From contig NZ_JADWYR010000003.1 in assembly GCF_015831355.1 (NCBI RefSeq), forward strand, positions 276,422 through 340,421: 64,000 nucleotides of DNA, written 5' to 3'. The translations under genes and the position numbers were made by a program. Below the pieces are notes generated by a model. The model was given only the letters and a program-made list of their open reading frames with translations. It made no database searches and was not told the origin of the DNA. Shown here piece after piece: positions 7,883-16,746 of this stretch. Numbering within the stretch: the stretch's first letter is position 1; each line of letters opens with the position of its first letter. Source of the DNA: Panacibacter microcysteis. Lineage in GTDB: Bacteria > Bacteroidota > Bacteroidia > Chitinophagales > Chitinophagaceae.

Positions 7883-9035
7883 TGGTGCTTCGGTATAGTT
7901 CTACAAATGCGGATGCAATACCTGCTGCATTATATTTTCCTTTTGCCTGCGATGCAATGAGCGGCCTGTTGTATACATGCCTGTTTGCTGTAAGTTTCTT
8001 TAAAGCATCAGCCAGTTGTTGCTCATCGCCCACCGCTACAAGCAGGCCGTTGCTTTCATCGATTGCTTCGCGTACACCACCGGCGTCAGACGAAACAACG
8101 GGCAGTCCGCAACACAATGCTTCCACCACTACGCAGGGAAAATTTTCATGGTTGCTAAACAGGACAAAAAAGTCTGCCTGTTGCATTTGTAACGCAACGT
8201 CAGCGTAAGCAATTTCACCTGTAAAAAACAGTTTATCTGCAATGCCGGCGGTTGCAGCCATTTCCTGCAACCCAGCCGCATGAGGGCCGCAAAAAGTACA
8301 TTGCCAGTACTTGTAATGCCTGTCAAATGTTGCAAGTGCCGTTATTATACCTGCCACATTTTTTTGTTCACTCATCGACGATACATGTAGTAAACGCAGG
8401 GTATGATGCGGTAACGGTTCGCTGTAAAAAAACTTTGTTGTATCAACCAGGTTATGGATGGTTTTGTAAGATCTTATCTGGAACAGTGATTGCAGCCTGC
8501 TGCCAATGGTTGCAGATACATTGGTTACAGCAAGCGCATTTTCAAAAATGCGTCTGGTATTGTGCCGGAAGTATTTGCTGCGTTTAAAAAAATAATCCGG
8601 TGAGCGTTCTTCGTAATGAGAAGATTGTTCAGATACAATATAGGGAATCTTGTATGTGTACATTAACTCCAATGCCATAAGGCCGGCTTTTACAGGTACA
8701 TGCACGTGAACAAGATCTGGCCTGCCATTTTGTTGTATGTAATCCTTGACAACTTTGCGGTAGAACCTGTGGTATAAAATATTGTAGCGGATTTTATCAA
8801 CAATACCTATCCCGGTTTGGCGAAAGGCAAATGAACAAATGTACTCGGTCAATCCATCTTTTTTTGTTATCGTAACTGCATCGTCAGCCACATTTACTTT
8901 ATGGCCGGTTTGCAGCACATGTATTACATCAACCGGTATAACCGATGCTACAGCAATGGCATGCCGCTGAATAAAATCGCCGTTGTACGGCTCGTGTAAA
9001 TTAGGGTACCAGCTTGCCAGCCACAACACTTTCAT
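7848..9035 (-). CDS. Glycosyltransferase family 4 protein
   Basis: A 395-residue GT-B fold retaining glycosyltransferase, GT4-like, which transfers a sugar from a nucleotide sugar, typically in exopolysaccharide or lipopolysaccharide assembly at the inner face of the membrane. The N-terminus MKVLWLASWYPN with DFIQRHA is typical, and the C-terminal domain has SNHENFPCVVVEAL (the EX7E motif) and GLPVVSSDAGGVREAI. Length is normal. It lies downstream of a flippase-like gene on the same strand, with a dispersed repeat in the 119-base gap; the two may serve one surface-polymer pathway. Confidence 0.88.
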   Translation of the reverse strand: MKVLWLASWYPNLHEPYNGDFIQRHAIAVASVIPVDVIHVLQTGHKVNVADDAVTITKKDGLTEYICSFAFRQTGIGIVDKIRYNILYHRFYRKVVKDYIQQNGRPDLVHVHVPVKAGLMALELMYTYKIPYIVSEQSSHYEERSPDYFFKRSKYFRHNTRRIFENALAVTNVSATIGSRLQSLFQIRSYKTIHNLVDTTKFFYSEPLPHHTLRLLHVSSMSEQKNVAGIITALATFDRHYKYWQCTFCGPHAAGLQEMAATAGIADKLFFTGEIAYADVALQMQQADFFVLFSNHENFPCVVVEALCCGLPVVSSDAGGVREAIDESNGLLVAVGDEQQLADALKKLTANRHVYNRPLIASQAKGKYNAAGIASAFVELYRSTINKTGEKQQKI

Positions 9036-9058
9036 GATAGATTGATTAGGTAATTTTT

Positions 9059-9112
9059 TGGAGCCGGGCTATATTACTGCTATTAAGCTTTTGTTGCGTC
9101 GCACTCTTGTAC
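9059..9112 (+). repeat. Dispersed repeat copy 3, type B
   Basis: Outer arm GGAGCCGGGCTATATTACTG, then AAGCTTTT and the exact type B core at 9093-9112. It lies between the co-directional flippase and GT4 genes but in the opposite orientation to them. Confidence 0.9.
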
Positions 9113-9154
9113 TGTGTATCGCTTTGCAGCATGGTGAAACCCGTTCCTGCTCTT

Positions 9155-10465
9155 CTATTTTTCTTTCACCAGCAGGTTCTTTATCCATGAATAGTCATCT
9201 TTTCGCCACCTGAAAAAATCGATAAAGTTTACCCGGTAATCTTTATAAAATACGAACAATGAATAAGCCATATTTACTGCATAGCTTACAGTGCTTACGG
9301 CTGCAGCCGCTACAATGCCGTATCGGGGAACAAACATCCATGCGCCGGCTACCATCACCACCAGTGCCATTACAGCGCCCTGCACATTTACCTTTACTTT
9401 TCCTTTACCCGAAAAATACGCAGATAACAGCACCAGCACGCTTAAGCAAAATATACCGGGAATAAGTATCAGCATGGGTGCCTGCATGGCATTGAATGTT
9501 TCTCCGAACAACTTTATAAAAAAGGCTTTACCAAAAATAAGTACCCCTGTAAAAAGCAACAGGAACAGTTGCGAGAATAAACGGGATATTACCATGATCA
9601 CCGCATTCAGTCTTTCCCGGTCTATGCCACTGGCCGTGCGGGGAAACACAACACTCGCAATAATTTGTGGCACCACCAGCAGCAGTTGCCCCAGCTTTGC
9701 AACCTGTATGTAGTTGCCCATGTCTTCTGCAGTTGCGGCCGGGCTTTCATTTACAAAAAGATAATCTATCCTGTACACCAGGAAAAAAATAACATTTGCA
9801 CCCAAAGCAGTAAGGGAATAACGCAGGAAATTTTTAAAAGACGTTTTCGATGGTAAACCATAGGTTCCTTCTTTGCGGTTGTATAGCAGGAACGAGCACA
9901 ACAAAACTAAACCCGAGATAAAGAAAGTAAAGAAGTAGAGCGTTATCACCTGTTCTGTTTCTTTTGCTGTAGTTACCGCATCTTTAGACGGGATAAGAAA
10001 AACGTACACAATGTTTACAATCGAAATTAGAAAGTTTGGCAGCAGGTAATTTTCTTTTGTATAATAAAGTGCCGTTGTGTAATTCATTAAAGACTGCCCG
10101 GCAATGTATAAAAAGCCATACAGTGGCCAGTTGGTATCTAAAGAAGATTGGATTGTATCATCAAAGTAAAGGTACACACGCACTATTGCGATCATTAACA
10201 GGCCTGCAACAATGCTCCACACAGCATCAATAATGATAAGCCTGTTTCTTGGAATCATACTACCCGAGGCAAAATATGTAATACCCTGCTCAAGCCCCAG
10301 TGCCAGTACAGCCTGTGAAAAAGAAAATATAATGGTGAGAAAGTACAGACTGCCAGAACCTGCTGCCTGCAGGTATCTTGACAAAAAAATGTTTACCAGC
10401 AAAATGGAAAAAAAATAAAACCCACGCCAGAAAATACTTTGTGCCAGTAACTTTTTAAAATTCAT
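9155..10465 (-). CDS. Polysaccharide flippase-like membrane protein (Wzx/MOP superfamily)
   Basis: A 436-residue protein with about 12 hydrophobic helices and the profile of the MOP exporter superfamily, which flips lipid-linked saccharides across the inner membrane. I start at the ATG at 10465 (MNFKKLLAQSIFWRGFYFF), as the family begins with a short polar stretch and then helix 1; the frame is open 27 codons further up, but those residues do not fit. Late helices contain AMQAPMLILIPGIF and YFSGKGKVKV, as in other members. The GT4 gene downstream supports a role in surface polysaccharide export. Confidence 0.85.
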   Translation of the reverse strand: MNFKKLLAQSIFWRGFYFFSILLVNIFLSRYLQAAGSGSLYFLTIIFSFSQAVLALGLEQGITYFASGSMIPRNRLIIIDAVWSIVAGLLMIAIVRVYLYFDDTIQSSLDTNWPLYGFLYIAGQSLMNYTTALYYTKENYLLPNFLISIVNIVYVFLIPSKDAVTTAKETEQVITLYFFTFFISGLVLLCSFLLYNRKEGTYGLPSKTSFKNFLRYSLTALGANVIFFLVYRIDYLFVNESPAATAEDMGNYIQVAKLGQLLLVVPQIIASVVFPRTASGIDRERLNAVIMVISRLFSQLFLLLFTGVLIFGKAFFIKLFGETFNAMQAPMLILIPGIFCLSVLVLLSAYFSGKGKVKVNVQGAVMALVVMVAGAWMFVPRYGIVAAAAVSTVSYAVNMAYSLFVFYKDYRVNFIDFFRWRKDDYSWIKNLLVKEK

Positions 10466-10536
10466 GCGTATGCTGTATGCTGCTAAAATACAACTCTTGT
10501 TACAGATAGGATGGAAGTAAGATTTACGCCGTTGCG

Positions 10537-11007
10537 TTATTCCCAAAACTTTACAGGGTAATTCATGCAGGTGTTTTGCAGGTCTTCGTGCAGCGCCGCA
10601 CCAATGTGTGCAAGTGTTGCTTCGCTGAGCAATGTTTCAACAAGCGGGAAAAAAATGCGTTCTTCAAAACGAATATGTTGTTCCAGTAATGCAGCAAATG
10701 CTTTTACAGCTTCACTGGTTGGCGCATTCTTTTCAAATAAACTGATTTGGCCGCGAATCTGCCGGTGCTCATCCAGCAAACGCTTAATATTTGTTTTGGT
10801 TGTTGTTGTAACAGGTACAGCGGGCAACAACACATTTTCTTCCGCGGCAAAATGTGCAGCAAGATCCTGCTGCCAGAGCGTTAAAATAAAAGCAGCCATG
10901 TCTTTGAGACTGGCTGCTTTGTCGAGCCCTTTTCTTAGCAGCAGTACGGCCAATAAACCGTTGTGGTGCTGTCTTGATAATGGTTGTAATTGTATGTGTC
11001 TTTTCAT
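10537..11007 (-). CDS. Hemerythrin domain protein
   Basis: A 156-residue hemerythrin-like four-helix protein that should hold a non-haem di-iron centre; such proteins sense or bind oxygen or NO or store iron. Candidate ligands are spread as expected: His in RQHHNG (about 15), His-x3-Glu in AHFAAEE (about 52), His in LDEHRQI (about 80) and His-x3-Glu in EQHIRFEERIFFP (about 110). The start at 11007 (MKRHIQLQPLSRQHHN) is chosen because the 36 codons above it are in the arm of repeat copy 4 and look non-coding. Function in this organism is not known. Confidence 0.82.
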   Translation of the reverse strand: MKRHIQLQPLSRQHHNGLLAVLLLRKGLDKAASLKDMAAFILTLWQQDLAAHFAAEENVLLPAVPVTTTTKTNIKRLLDEHRQIRGQISLFEKNAPTSEAVKAFAALLEQHIRFEERIFFPLVETLLSEATLAHIGAALHEDLQNTCMNYPVKFWE

Positions 11008-11073
11008 GCTATGCCGATATTGGTAAAAGCAGGGTTGTGCTGCTGCATCGAAAAGCTCAGTAATGTGCTGAAC

Positions 11074-11127
11074 GTACAAGTGAGTGACACAACCGGAGCT
11101 GCATAAAGTTACCAATGCCGGCTACAT
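11074..11127 (-). repeat. Dispersed repeat copy 4, type A
   Basis: Exact type A core at 11074-11093, then an outer arm with GCCGGCTACAT (11118-11128), 13 bases before the tpiA stop codon. It lies between tpiA and the hemerythrin gene in the same direction as both. Confidence 0.9.
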
Positions 11128-11140
11128 AAAAAACATGTTG

Positions 11141-11902
11141 TTATTTAAGGCTGTTGATAATGGTAACAAACTCATCAGCAATTAATGATGCGCCTCCTAC
11201 AAGACCGCCATCTACATCTGGCTGTGAGAAAATTTCTTTTGCATTACCGGCCTTTACGCTGCCGCCGTAGAGTATGCTGGTGTTGGCTGCAACTTCTTCG
11301 CCATACTGCTTTGCCAAAACAGCACGCAGGTGTGCATGCATTTCCTGTGCCTGTGCACTGGTAGCCGTTTTGCCGGTACCAATGGCCCAGATAGGCTCAT
11401 ATGCAATAACCACTTTTTGTAACTGTTCTGCAGACAAATGAAAAAGTGATTCTTCCAGTTGTTTGGCCACAAATTCATTTTGTGTACCGGCTTCGCGAAT
11501 GTCTAACGGCTCGCCGCAACAAAAGATGGGCGTGATATTATACTCAAGACAAATGTTTACTTTATCTGCCAGTAACTGGTTGCTTTCGTTGAAATATTCG
11601 CGGCGTTCTGAATGGCCCAGCACTACAACGCTGATGCCGATTGACTGCAGCATTTCAACAGATGTTTCGCCGGTATACGCACCGCTTTTCTTGCTGTAAC
11701 AGTTTTGTGCGGCAATGAAAACATTGTTTTTGCCTTCAACTTTTTGCTGTGCCATAGCCAGGTATGGAAAAGGCACTGCAAATACTACCTGCTGGTCTGC
11801 ACCAAGAGAATGCGGTTGGGCAATAATTGCATCCAGCAGTGCTTCTCCCTGCTTTATTGTAAGATTCATTTTCCAGTTGGCTGCGGCGATTTGTTTTCTC
11901 AT
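11141..11902 (-). CDS. tpiA: Triosephosphate isomerase
   Basis: A 253-residue triosephosphate isomerase, interconverting dihydroxyacetone phosphate and glyceraldehyde 3-phosphate in glycolysis. The catalytic Lys is in AANWKMN (K11), the catalytic His in LGHSERR (H97) and the catalytic Glu in AYEPIWAIGTGK (E169), with the phosphate loop GGLVGGASL near the end. The start MRKQIAAANWKMN at 11902 gives the normal family length; the longer open frame above it overlaps the preceding gene. It follows the GlmU-like gene by 28 bases, so the two are likely co-transcribed. Confidence 0.96.
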   Translation of the reverse strand: MRKQIAAANWKMNLTIKQGEALLDAIIAQPHSLGADQQVVFAVPFPYLAMAQQKVEGKNNVFIAAQNCYSKKSGAYTGETSVEMLQSIGISVVVLGHSERREYFNESNQLLADKVNICLEYNITPIFCCGEPLDIREAGTQNEFVAKQLEESLFHLSAEQLQKVVIAYEPIWAIGTGKTATSAQAQEMHAHLRAVLAKQYGEEVAANTSILYGGSVKAGNAKEIFSQPDVDGGLVGGASLIADEFVTIINSLK

Positions 11903-11930
11903 AACAATGGTTGTATTTCTCTTTTTAATT

Positions 11931-13094
11931 TTATGTGGTCTCAAAGATATACTGCAAAACTTTTTTTTCAGCATCTGTAAGTGAGCGGCCTTTCATTTTT
12001 TTCCAGTTGTCTATGTCTTTGAAGCTCTTTTCCAGCTCATATTTTGTTATGCCTTTGCCACCCCACTGAAAATCGGGAATGTATTTTGGCAGCAGACCGT
12101 CTCCAAAAATATTGCAGCAGGTGCCGATAACGCTACCGGTATTGATAGAAGAATTGATGGCCGTGCGGGAATAATCTCCCATCACAAAGCCACATTTCAT
12201 ATTTGCTTCCACATAATCGTGCGCTACTTTATTCCACATCTTTACTATGCTGCCAGTATTCTTTACATTGCTGTTGCTGGTACCTGCACCAAGATTGCAC
12301 CAGCGGCCAATAACTGCATCGCCAAGGTAACCATCATGTGCTTTATTGCTGTAGCCCTGTAGTACGGCATTCTTTATTTCCCCGCCTGCCACACAGTATG
12401 GCCCAAGCGTTGTGGCGCCGTATATTTTTGCACCCATTTTCAATACCGAATCGCTGCACATTGCAAACGGCCCGCGAATGAGGCAACCTTCCATAACAAC
12501 TGCGTTCCTGCCAATGTATACAGGACCGGCAGTTGCATTAATTGTAGCAAAATTTAGTGATGCACCTTCTTCAATAAAAATGTTTCCTGCATTTATAACC
12601 TGGCAGTTTGCAGGTATTGGCAAAGAAGTTTTTTGATGACGGAGGAGATCAAAATCTTCGCGCAACATTACATCGTTGTATTCAAAAATATCCCACCCGT
12701 GTACCAGTTTTCTTATGCTGCCACAGTCATGTTGTTTTGTAAAGAATGTATGCAGGTCTTCGGCTGTAACCTTTGCTGCATCCAGCCTGGCGCAACCCGC
12801 AACAAGTGTGTTGTTGCTAAACAATGCTTCGCCCTCTTTCAATGCAAGTATGCGTTCAGCCAGTTTTGCATCGGGCAGTATGGCAGCATCTATCCAGTAA
12901 TGAATGTCCGGCGGAATTGTTTCGTACAGTGGTGCCAGGTAAGCATCTGTATGCACGTACACATTGCTGCCTGCGTGCAGTTGCCAGCGCTCTATCGCGG
13001 TACAGATGCCTGTACGCAGTTTAGCATTGGCGCAGGCGTTATTCAACGGGTATAAATGTTTGCGGTCAATGTTATCAAATAATACGATGCTCAT
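11931..13094 (-). CDS. Alternate bacterial GlmU-type nucleotidyltransferase/acetyltransferase
   Basis: A 387-residue protein that matches the Bacteroidota alternate GlmU family: a reduced nucleotidyltransferase-like N-terminal half and a C-terminal left-handed beta-helix with hexapeptide-type repeats (residues about 170-320, such as GPVYIGRNAVVMEGCLIRGP, VIGRWCNLGAG). GlmU makes UDP-N-acetylglucosamine, the precursor of peptidoglycan and lipopolysaccharide. The typical GlmU N-terminal nucleotide loop is not obvious, as in other alternate members. It heads a unit with tpiA. The divergent serine hydrolase lies 33 to 114 bases away depending on its start. Confidence 0.82.
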   Translation of the reverse strand: MSIVLFDNIDRKHLYPLNNACANAKLRTGICTAIERWQLHAGSNVYVHTDAYLAPLYETIPPDIHYWIDAAILPDAKLAERILALKEGEALFSNNTLVAGCARLDAAKVTAEDLHTFFTKQHDCGSIRKLVHGWDIFEYNDVMLREDFDLLRHQKTSLPIPANCQVINAGNIFIEEGASLNFATINATAGPVYIGRNAVVMEGCLIRGPFAMCSDSVLKMGAKIYGATTLGPYCVAGGEIKNAVLQGYSNKAHDGYLGDAVIGRWCNLGAGTSNSNVKNTGSIVKMWNKVAHDYVEANMKCGFVMGDYSRTAINSSINTGSVIGTCCNIFGDGLLPKYIPDFQWGGKGITKYELEKSFKDIDNWKKMKGRSLTDAEKKVLQYIFETT

Positions 13095-13208
13095 TTATTA
13101 TCCACAATTTGTAAAGTAAATGTTAGAATGAAGATAATTGCAAAGTTATGTAACCTCATTTCTTTTATTTTGCCGCTTTCCCCAATTACAGATAACTCGT
13201 TAATAAAA

Positions 13209-14357
13209 GTGAACAGATCGATCTATATATTACTGTTTTTTCTTGTTGCATTTGGCTGCGGCCAGAGTAGTGACAATAAAAGCAAACTAACATCCGCAAG
13301 TAATGATATTACTGATTCTTTATACAGGCCGTTAACAGCCGCTGAGGTAAAAAGATATGGCAGTGCAGTAGAGCATTTTTATAATAAACGGTTGGTGGCA
13401 ACAGGTTTTAACGGCAGCTTTCTCGTGGCAAAAAACGGGGAGATACTGTATGAAGATTACAAAGGCTTTTACGATTTTAAAACAAAGCAGCCTGTTGATG
13501 AACATTCGGCGTTTCACCTGGCATCTATCTCCAAAACTTTTACTGCCATGACGGTGCTGAAGCTTTGGGAAGAAAGCAGGTTAAACCTTGATGACAGCCT
13601 GCAAAAATTTTTCCCTCAGTTGCCTTATCATGGGGTTACGGTAAAAATGTTGCTGAACCACCGCAGCGGTTTGCCGAATTACCTGTACTTTATGGATTCT
13701 GCATGGGATAAGAAAAGAAAAGCCACCAACTGGGATGTTGTAAATTATATGATCGCCCATAAGCCGCTTGCAGATGCTATGCCCGACCGTGTATACCATT
13801 ATTGCAATACCAACTTCGTGCTGCTGGCGCTCATCGTGGAGATCGTAACCAACAAGCCGTTCCCCACCTACATGAAAGACAGCGTCTTTACACCGCTCGG
13901 TTTAAAAGATACTTACGTTTTTTCCAGTGCAGATACTGCCCGTTATAATCCTACATATTCTGTAACCAAACCGTTTATGATGGATCACCTGGACTGTACT
14001 TATGGTGATAAAAATGTGTACAGCACAGCAAGGGACCTGCTAACATGGGACAAAGTATTGTTTGAAAACAAATTTGTACGCAAATCCACCGCCGAAATGG
14101 CCTATGAACCATATAGTTTTGAAAAACGCACCATGCACAACTACGGCCTTGGCTGGCATTTGTACTTTAACAACGGCGATACGATCATTTATCACAATGG
14201 TAAATGGCACGGAAGCAACACCGTTTTCACAAGACTTGTACAAGATACCGCGGTACTCATTGTGTTAGGCAACAAACTTAATCGCAACATATACACCGCA
14301 AAAGATATGCAGGGCATTTTTACCGGTAAAACAGATACCGGTACGCTCGAAGAATAA
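13209..14357 (+). CDS. Serine hydrolase lipoprotein, beta-lactamase/penicillin-binding-like
   Basis: A class C beta-lactamase-like hydrolase (Pfam Beta-lactamase type: D-aminopeptidase, esterase or penicillin-binding relatives). The frame is open from ATG 13128, but I prefer GTG 13209 because it gives a compact lipoprotein signal (VNRSIYILLFFLVAFGC) with a lipobox Cys and leaves room for a promoter before it. Counted from 13128, SxxK is at residues 133-136 (ASISKTF), the Tyr motif is YCN in HYCNTNF, and the last motif is HNGKWHGSN. It is probably anchored in the envelope. Its substrate is unknown; alone it is not evidence of drug resistance. Confidence 0.82.
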   Translation: MNRSIYILLFFLVAFGCGQSSDNKSKLTSASNDITDSLYRPLTAAEVKRYGSAVEHFYNKRLVATGFNGSFLVAKNGEILYEDYKGFYDFKTKQPVDEHSAFHLASISKTFTAMTVLKLWEESRLNLDDSLQKFFPQLPYHGVTVKMLLNHRSGLPNYLYFMDSAWDKKRKATNWDVVNYMIAHKPLADAMPDRVYHYCNTNFVLLALIVEIVTNKPFPTYMKDSVFTPLGLKDTYVFSSADTARYNPTYSVTKPFMMDHLDCTYGDKNVYSTARDLLTWDKVLFENKFVRKSTAEMAYEPYSFEKRTMHNYGLGWHLYFNNGDTIIYHNGKWHGSNTVFTRLVQDTAVLIVLGNKLNRNIYTAKDMQGIFTGKTDTGTLEE

Positions 14358-14387
14358 AGCCGTTATCTAAAATACAAGTAATTTTTC

Positions 14388-14433
14388 AGCAATAGTTTTT
14401 TATGGCATCGCCTGTTGTGTCACTCACTTGTAC
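14388..14433 (+). repeat. Dispersed repeat copy 5, type A
   Basis: Outer arm ending TTTTTTATGGCATCGCC and the exact type A core at 14414-14433. It lies between the convergent serine hydrolase and dodecin genes. Confidence 0.88.
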
Positions 14434-14494
14434 GTCCCTTTTTTATGGCAACTGCAGCGTTTCGTATACATGGTCATACACAGGCGCATCCGGC

Positions 14495-14524
14495 AAATAA
14501 AACAGCCTGCACAAGTGCAGGCTG
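14495..14524 (-). terminator. Terminator of the dodecin gene
   Basis: A perfect 10-base stem CAGCCTGCAC / GTGCAGGCTG at 14503-14524 with a 2-base gap at its centre; read on the minus strand it is followed by TTTTATTT. It lies 24 bases past the dodecin stop. Confidence 0.75.
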
Positions 14525-14547
14525 CCAAACATAAAACATATTACGCT

Positions 14548-14760
14548 CTACAAAGGCGCCGAATCTAGTCTGAAAGAGATATTACAGATTACGCCAAACG
14601 TAGTAATCTTTCCATCCTTTACATGTGCTTTGATGTCTTTAACCCACACCGAGTCAATGTTGCGGATTGTTCTTGAGGCTTCTTTTACTGCATTCTTTAC
14701 GGCATCATCTATACTAACGTCTGAGGATGCGATTACTTCAATAACTTTTACCAGTGGCAT
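14548..14760 (-). CDS. Dodecin family protein
   Basis: A 70-residue dodecin, a small protein that forms a hollow dodecamer and stores or buffers flavins such as FMN or riboflavin derivatives. The pattern VIEVIASSDVSIDDAVKNAV, then IDSVWVKDIKAHV and the final beta strand GKITTFGVICNISFRLD, follows the family along its full length. The Trp in DSVWVKD is the residue that stacks on bound flavin in dodecins. It has its own strong terminator. ribE, a riboflavin gene, is about 10 kb away and not obviously linked. Confidence 0.92.
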   Translation of the reverse strand: MPLVKVIEVIASSDVSIDDAVKNAVKEASRTIRNIDSVWVKDIKAHVKDGKITTFGVICNISFRLDSAPL

Positions 14761-14858
14761 AGCAATGTTTTAATTTTACGAGTTAATGTTGGCAAGCGGA
14801 AGATACAAAAGCACCTTTAATTAAATCAACAAACTGTTGAAATTTTTACAGGTACTCC

Positions 14859-15716
14859 TTAAGTGGTAGCCACCTCTTTTTCCCAGCCGGTTTCTTTTAA
14901 AGCAGGGTCTTTTTCTTTCTTTAAAAAGTCCCCGTCATTTGCGGCGCCGCCAATGGCAGAATCCATAAGGGCACTGTCTGGCACAACCTGCACCGGCTCT
15001 CTCCACGATGTGCTTTCATCGTTGTAAGCAGGATTGCTGAGAGAGTTGTAGCAGGAAATCAGGGACCATCTTGGTCTGTCGCTCAGGTTGGCTTCGCTGC
15101 GGTGTAAGATATTACTGTGGAAAAACAATGCATCACCAGGTTCAAGTTCTACATACACATGCTCCATTGTTTGCAGCGCATTGTTTACCATGGTCATATC
15201 TGCACCTACCTGCTCGCCTGCAAAGCCATGATTTACGCGGCCTAACTTATGCGTGCCTTTAATGACCTGCAGGCATCCGTTGGCTTTGTTGGCTTCTGTA
15301 AGAGCGATCATCACACTTACGAGCTGGTCAGGAAAAAGGAACTGGTTTTTATACCAATAGCCATAATCCTGGTGCCACTCCCAAGCGCCTCCAACCTTTG
15401 GTTCTTTTTGCATCAGCTTTGTGTGAAAATGGCATACAGGTGCATCGCTGTCCAGCAGCTTTGCTACAGAATGTACCATGCGTTCGCTGCGCAGCAACAT
15501 GCTGTACACATCGTTACCGGGAGTAAACCATAGCGTAAGCTTTGTTTTACGACCGGTCTGGTCATTAAGATCAACTGCATTTTGTTTTACAACACTGTCG
15601 CCGGTAGCAATTCCGTACAGCTTGTCAATTTCTTCTTTATTGAAGAAGTTTTTTACAATTACAAACCCGTCTTTATGAAAGGCTTTAACTTCTGCATCGT
15701 TGAGTACATGTGGCAT
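14859..15716 (-). CDS. Phytanoyl-CoA dioxygenase family protein
   Basis: A 285-residue Fe(II)/2-oxoglutarate-dependent oxygenase of the PhyH family. It begins with the usual FHKDGFVIVKNFF segment. The metal-binding triad is visible: H115-x-D117 in WEWHQDYGYW and His at about 205 in FHSNILHRSEAN; Arg in DRPRWSLI would bind 2-oxoglutarate. Family members hydroxylate lipids or small molecules, and the substrate here is not known. It stands alone on the minus strand, with repeat copy 6 upstream. Confidence 0.88.
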   Translation of the reverse strand: MPHVLNDAEVKAFHKDGFVIVKNFFNKEEIDKLYGIATGDSVVKQNAVDLNDQTGRKTKLTLWFTPGNDVYSMLLRSERMVHSVAKLLDSDAPVCHFHTKLMQKEPKVGGAWEWHQDYGYWYKNQFLFPDQLVSVMIALTEANKANGCLQVIKGTHKLGRVNHGFAGEQVGADMTMVNNALQTMEHVYVELEPGDALFFHSNILHRSEANLSDRPRWSLISCYNSLSNPAYNDESTSWREPVQVVPDSALMDSAIGGAANDGDFLKKEKDPALKETGWEKEVATT

Positions 15717-15875
15717 AAAAATGTATTTTTCGTTAGGAGCGCTAAAGTTAAGCAGTGCCGGCTGATATTTGCGTAACCGGGCAGGTTTTTAAGAATTTGG
15801 TTATAGCAAAATCTGCTATTTATAAGAATATGACAGATAACGGGTTCAGGCACCCTTGCCCACTTTTTTGTTGCA

Positions 15876-15929
15876 GTACAAGAGTGCGACGCAACAAAAG
15901 CATCATAGTAGCAATGCAGCCCTGGCTCC
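15876..15929 (-). repeat. Dispersed repeat copy 6, type B
   Basis: Exact type B core at 15876-15895, then AAAAGCATCATAGTAGC and GCAGCCCTGGCTCC as the outer arm. It lies between the divergent oxygenase and rpsF genes, about 25 bases upstream of the rpsF promoter. Confidence 0.9.
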
Positions 15930-15956
15930 TAAAAACAAAAAAGATGGCACTTATGC

Positions 15957-15985
15957 TTGTTTGTGCCTGCTAACGCTTACCTTTG
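15957..15985 (+). promoter_or_regulatory. Promoter for rpsF-rpsR-rplI
   Basis: TTG at 15957-15959 and TACCTTTG at 15978-15985, spaced 18 bases: a good match to the Bacteroidota consensus. It leaves a leader of about 33 bases before rpsF. Confidence 0.6.
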
Positions 15986-16024
15986 CAGCCCAAATTTTAT
16001 TAATTAACAAAAAAAATCAGGGTA

Positions 16025-16378
16025 ATGAACAATTACGAATTGATGGTGATTTTTACCCCTGTGCTTTCTGAAGATGAATTTAAAGCGTCTCAGAAAAAAT
16101 ACACTGATTTCATTACTGAAAACGGTGGAAGCATTACGCACAGCAATCCCTGGGGTCTGAAATCACTGGCTTATCCTGTACAGAAAAAGACAACCGGAAT
16201 TTACTGGGTCTTAGAGTACAGTGCGCCATCCAGCTTCAATGAGAAGTTTAAAGTACAAATGCTGCGTGACGAGCAGGTAATGCGTCACATGATCACTGTG
16301 CTCGATAAATACGCCGTCGAGTATAATGCTAAAAAGAGAAGTGGTGTACCTACAGGAACTGAAAAAGTTGCGCAATAA
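16025..16378 (+). CDS. rpsF: 30S ribosomal protein S6
   Basis: A 117-residue S6 that pairs with S18 on the central domain of 16S rRNA. It starts with [11 protein letters not shown] and keeps [17 protein letters not shown], which contains the conserved face towards S18. It is the first gene of the rpsF-rpsR-rplI unit; rpsR begins two bases after its stop. Confidence 0.97.
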   Translation: MNNYELMVIFTPVLSEDEFKASQKKYTDFITENGGSITHSNPWGLKSLAYPVQKKTTGIYWVLEYSAPSSFNEKFKVQMLRDEQVMRHMITVLDKYAVEYNAKKRSGVPTGTEKVAQ

Positions 16379-16380
16379 TT

Positions 16381-16647
16381 ATGGCAAAGGCAAACGAAAT
16401 AAAATACCTTACCGCGATTAAGCAGGAAAAACCTAAGAAGAAATTCTGTCGTTTTAAGAAGTATGGTATTAAATACATCGATTATAAAGATGTGGAGTTC
16501 CTGAAAAAATTTATTAACGAGCAGGGTAAAATTTTACCACGCCGTTTAACCGGTAACTCACTCAAATATCAGCGTAAAGTATCTGATGCTATTAAAAAAG
16601 CACGCCAGATGGCGTTACTGCCTTACGTAACAGATCTGTTGAAATAG
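16381..16647 (+). CDS. rpsR: 30S ribosomal protein S18
   Basis: An 88-residue S18. The conserved core is [29 protein letters not shown], and the segment [14 protein letters not shown] is diagnostic. It has the Cys in [11 protein letters not shown]. It lies two bases after rpsF and about 100 bases before rplI, the gap to rplI carrying a stem-loop. Confidence 0.97.
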   Translation: MAKANEIKYLTAIKQEKPKKKFCRFKKYGIKYIDYKDVEFLKKFINEQGKILPRRLTGNSLKYQRKVSDAIKKARQMALLPYVTDLLK

Positions 16648-16675
16648 GCAAAATCATTAGTAACCACTCCCTAAT

Positions 16676-16728
16676 CCCGGTGCATGCCGGGAGACAGTCT
16701 TAATCAAATTCCCCGATTGGGCCCTGGG
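16676..16728 (+). other. Stem-loop region between rpsR and rplI
   Basis: CCCGG (16676-16680) and CCGGG (16687-16691) enclose TGCATG, followed by a second GC-rich segment with CCCCGATTGGG and CCCTGGG (16711-16728) that can also fold. No T run follows, so it is not a plain terminator. It may be an RNA structure that sets rplI expression or binds a ribosomal protein; this is inference. Confidence 0.4.
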
Positions 16729-16746
16729 AACTAAAAACAAAAAACC

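Noticed and set aside
10466..10546. Longer N-terminus for the flippase-like protein
   Set aside because: The 27 extra residues do not fit the family, and the ATG at 10465 begins the typical first segment.
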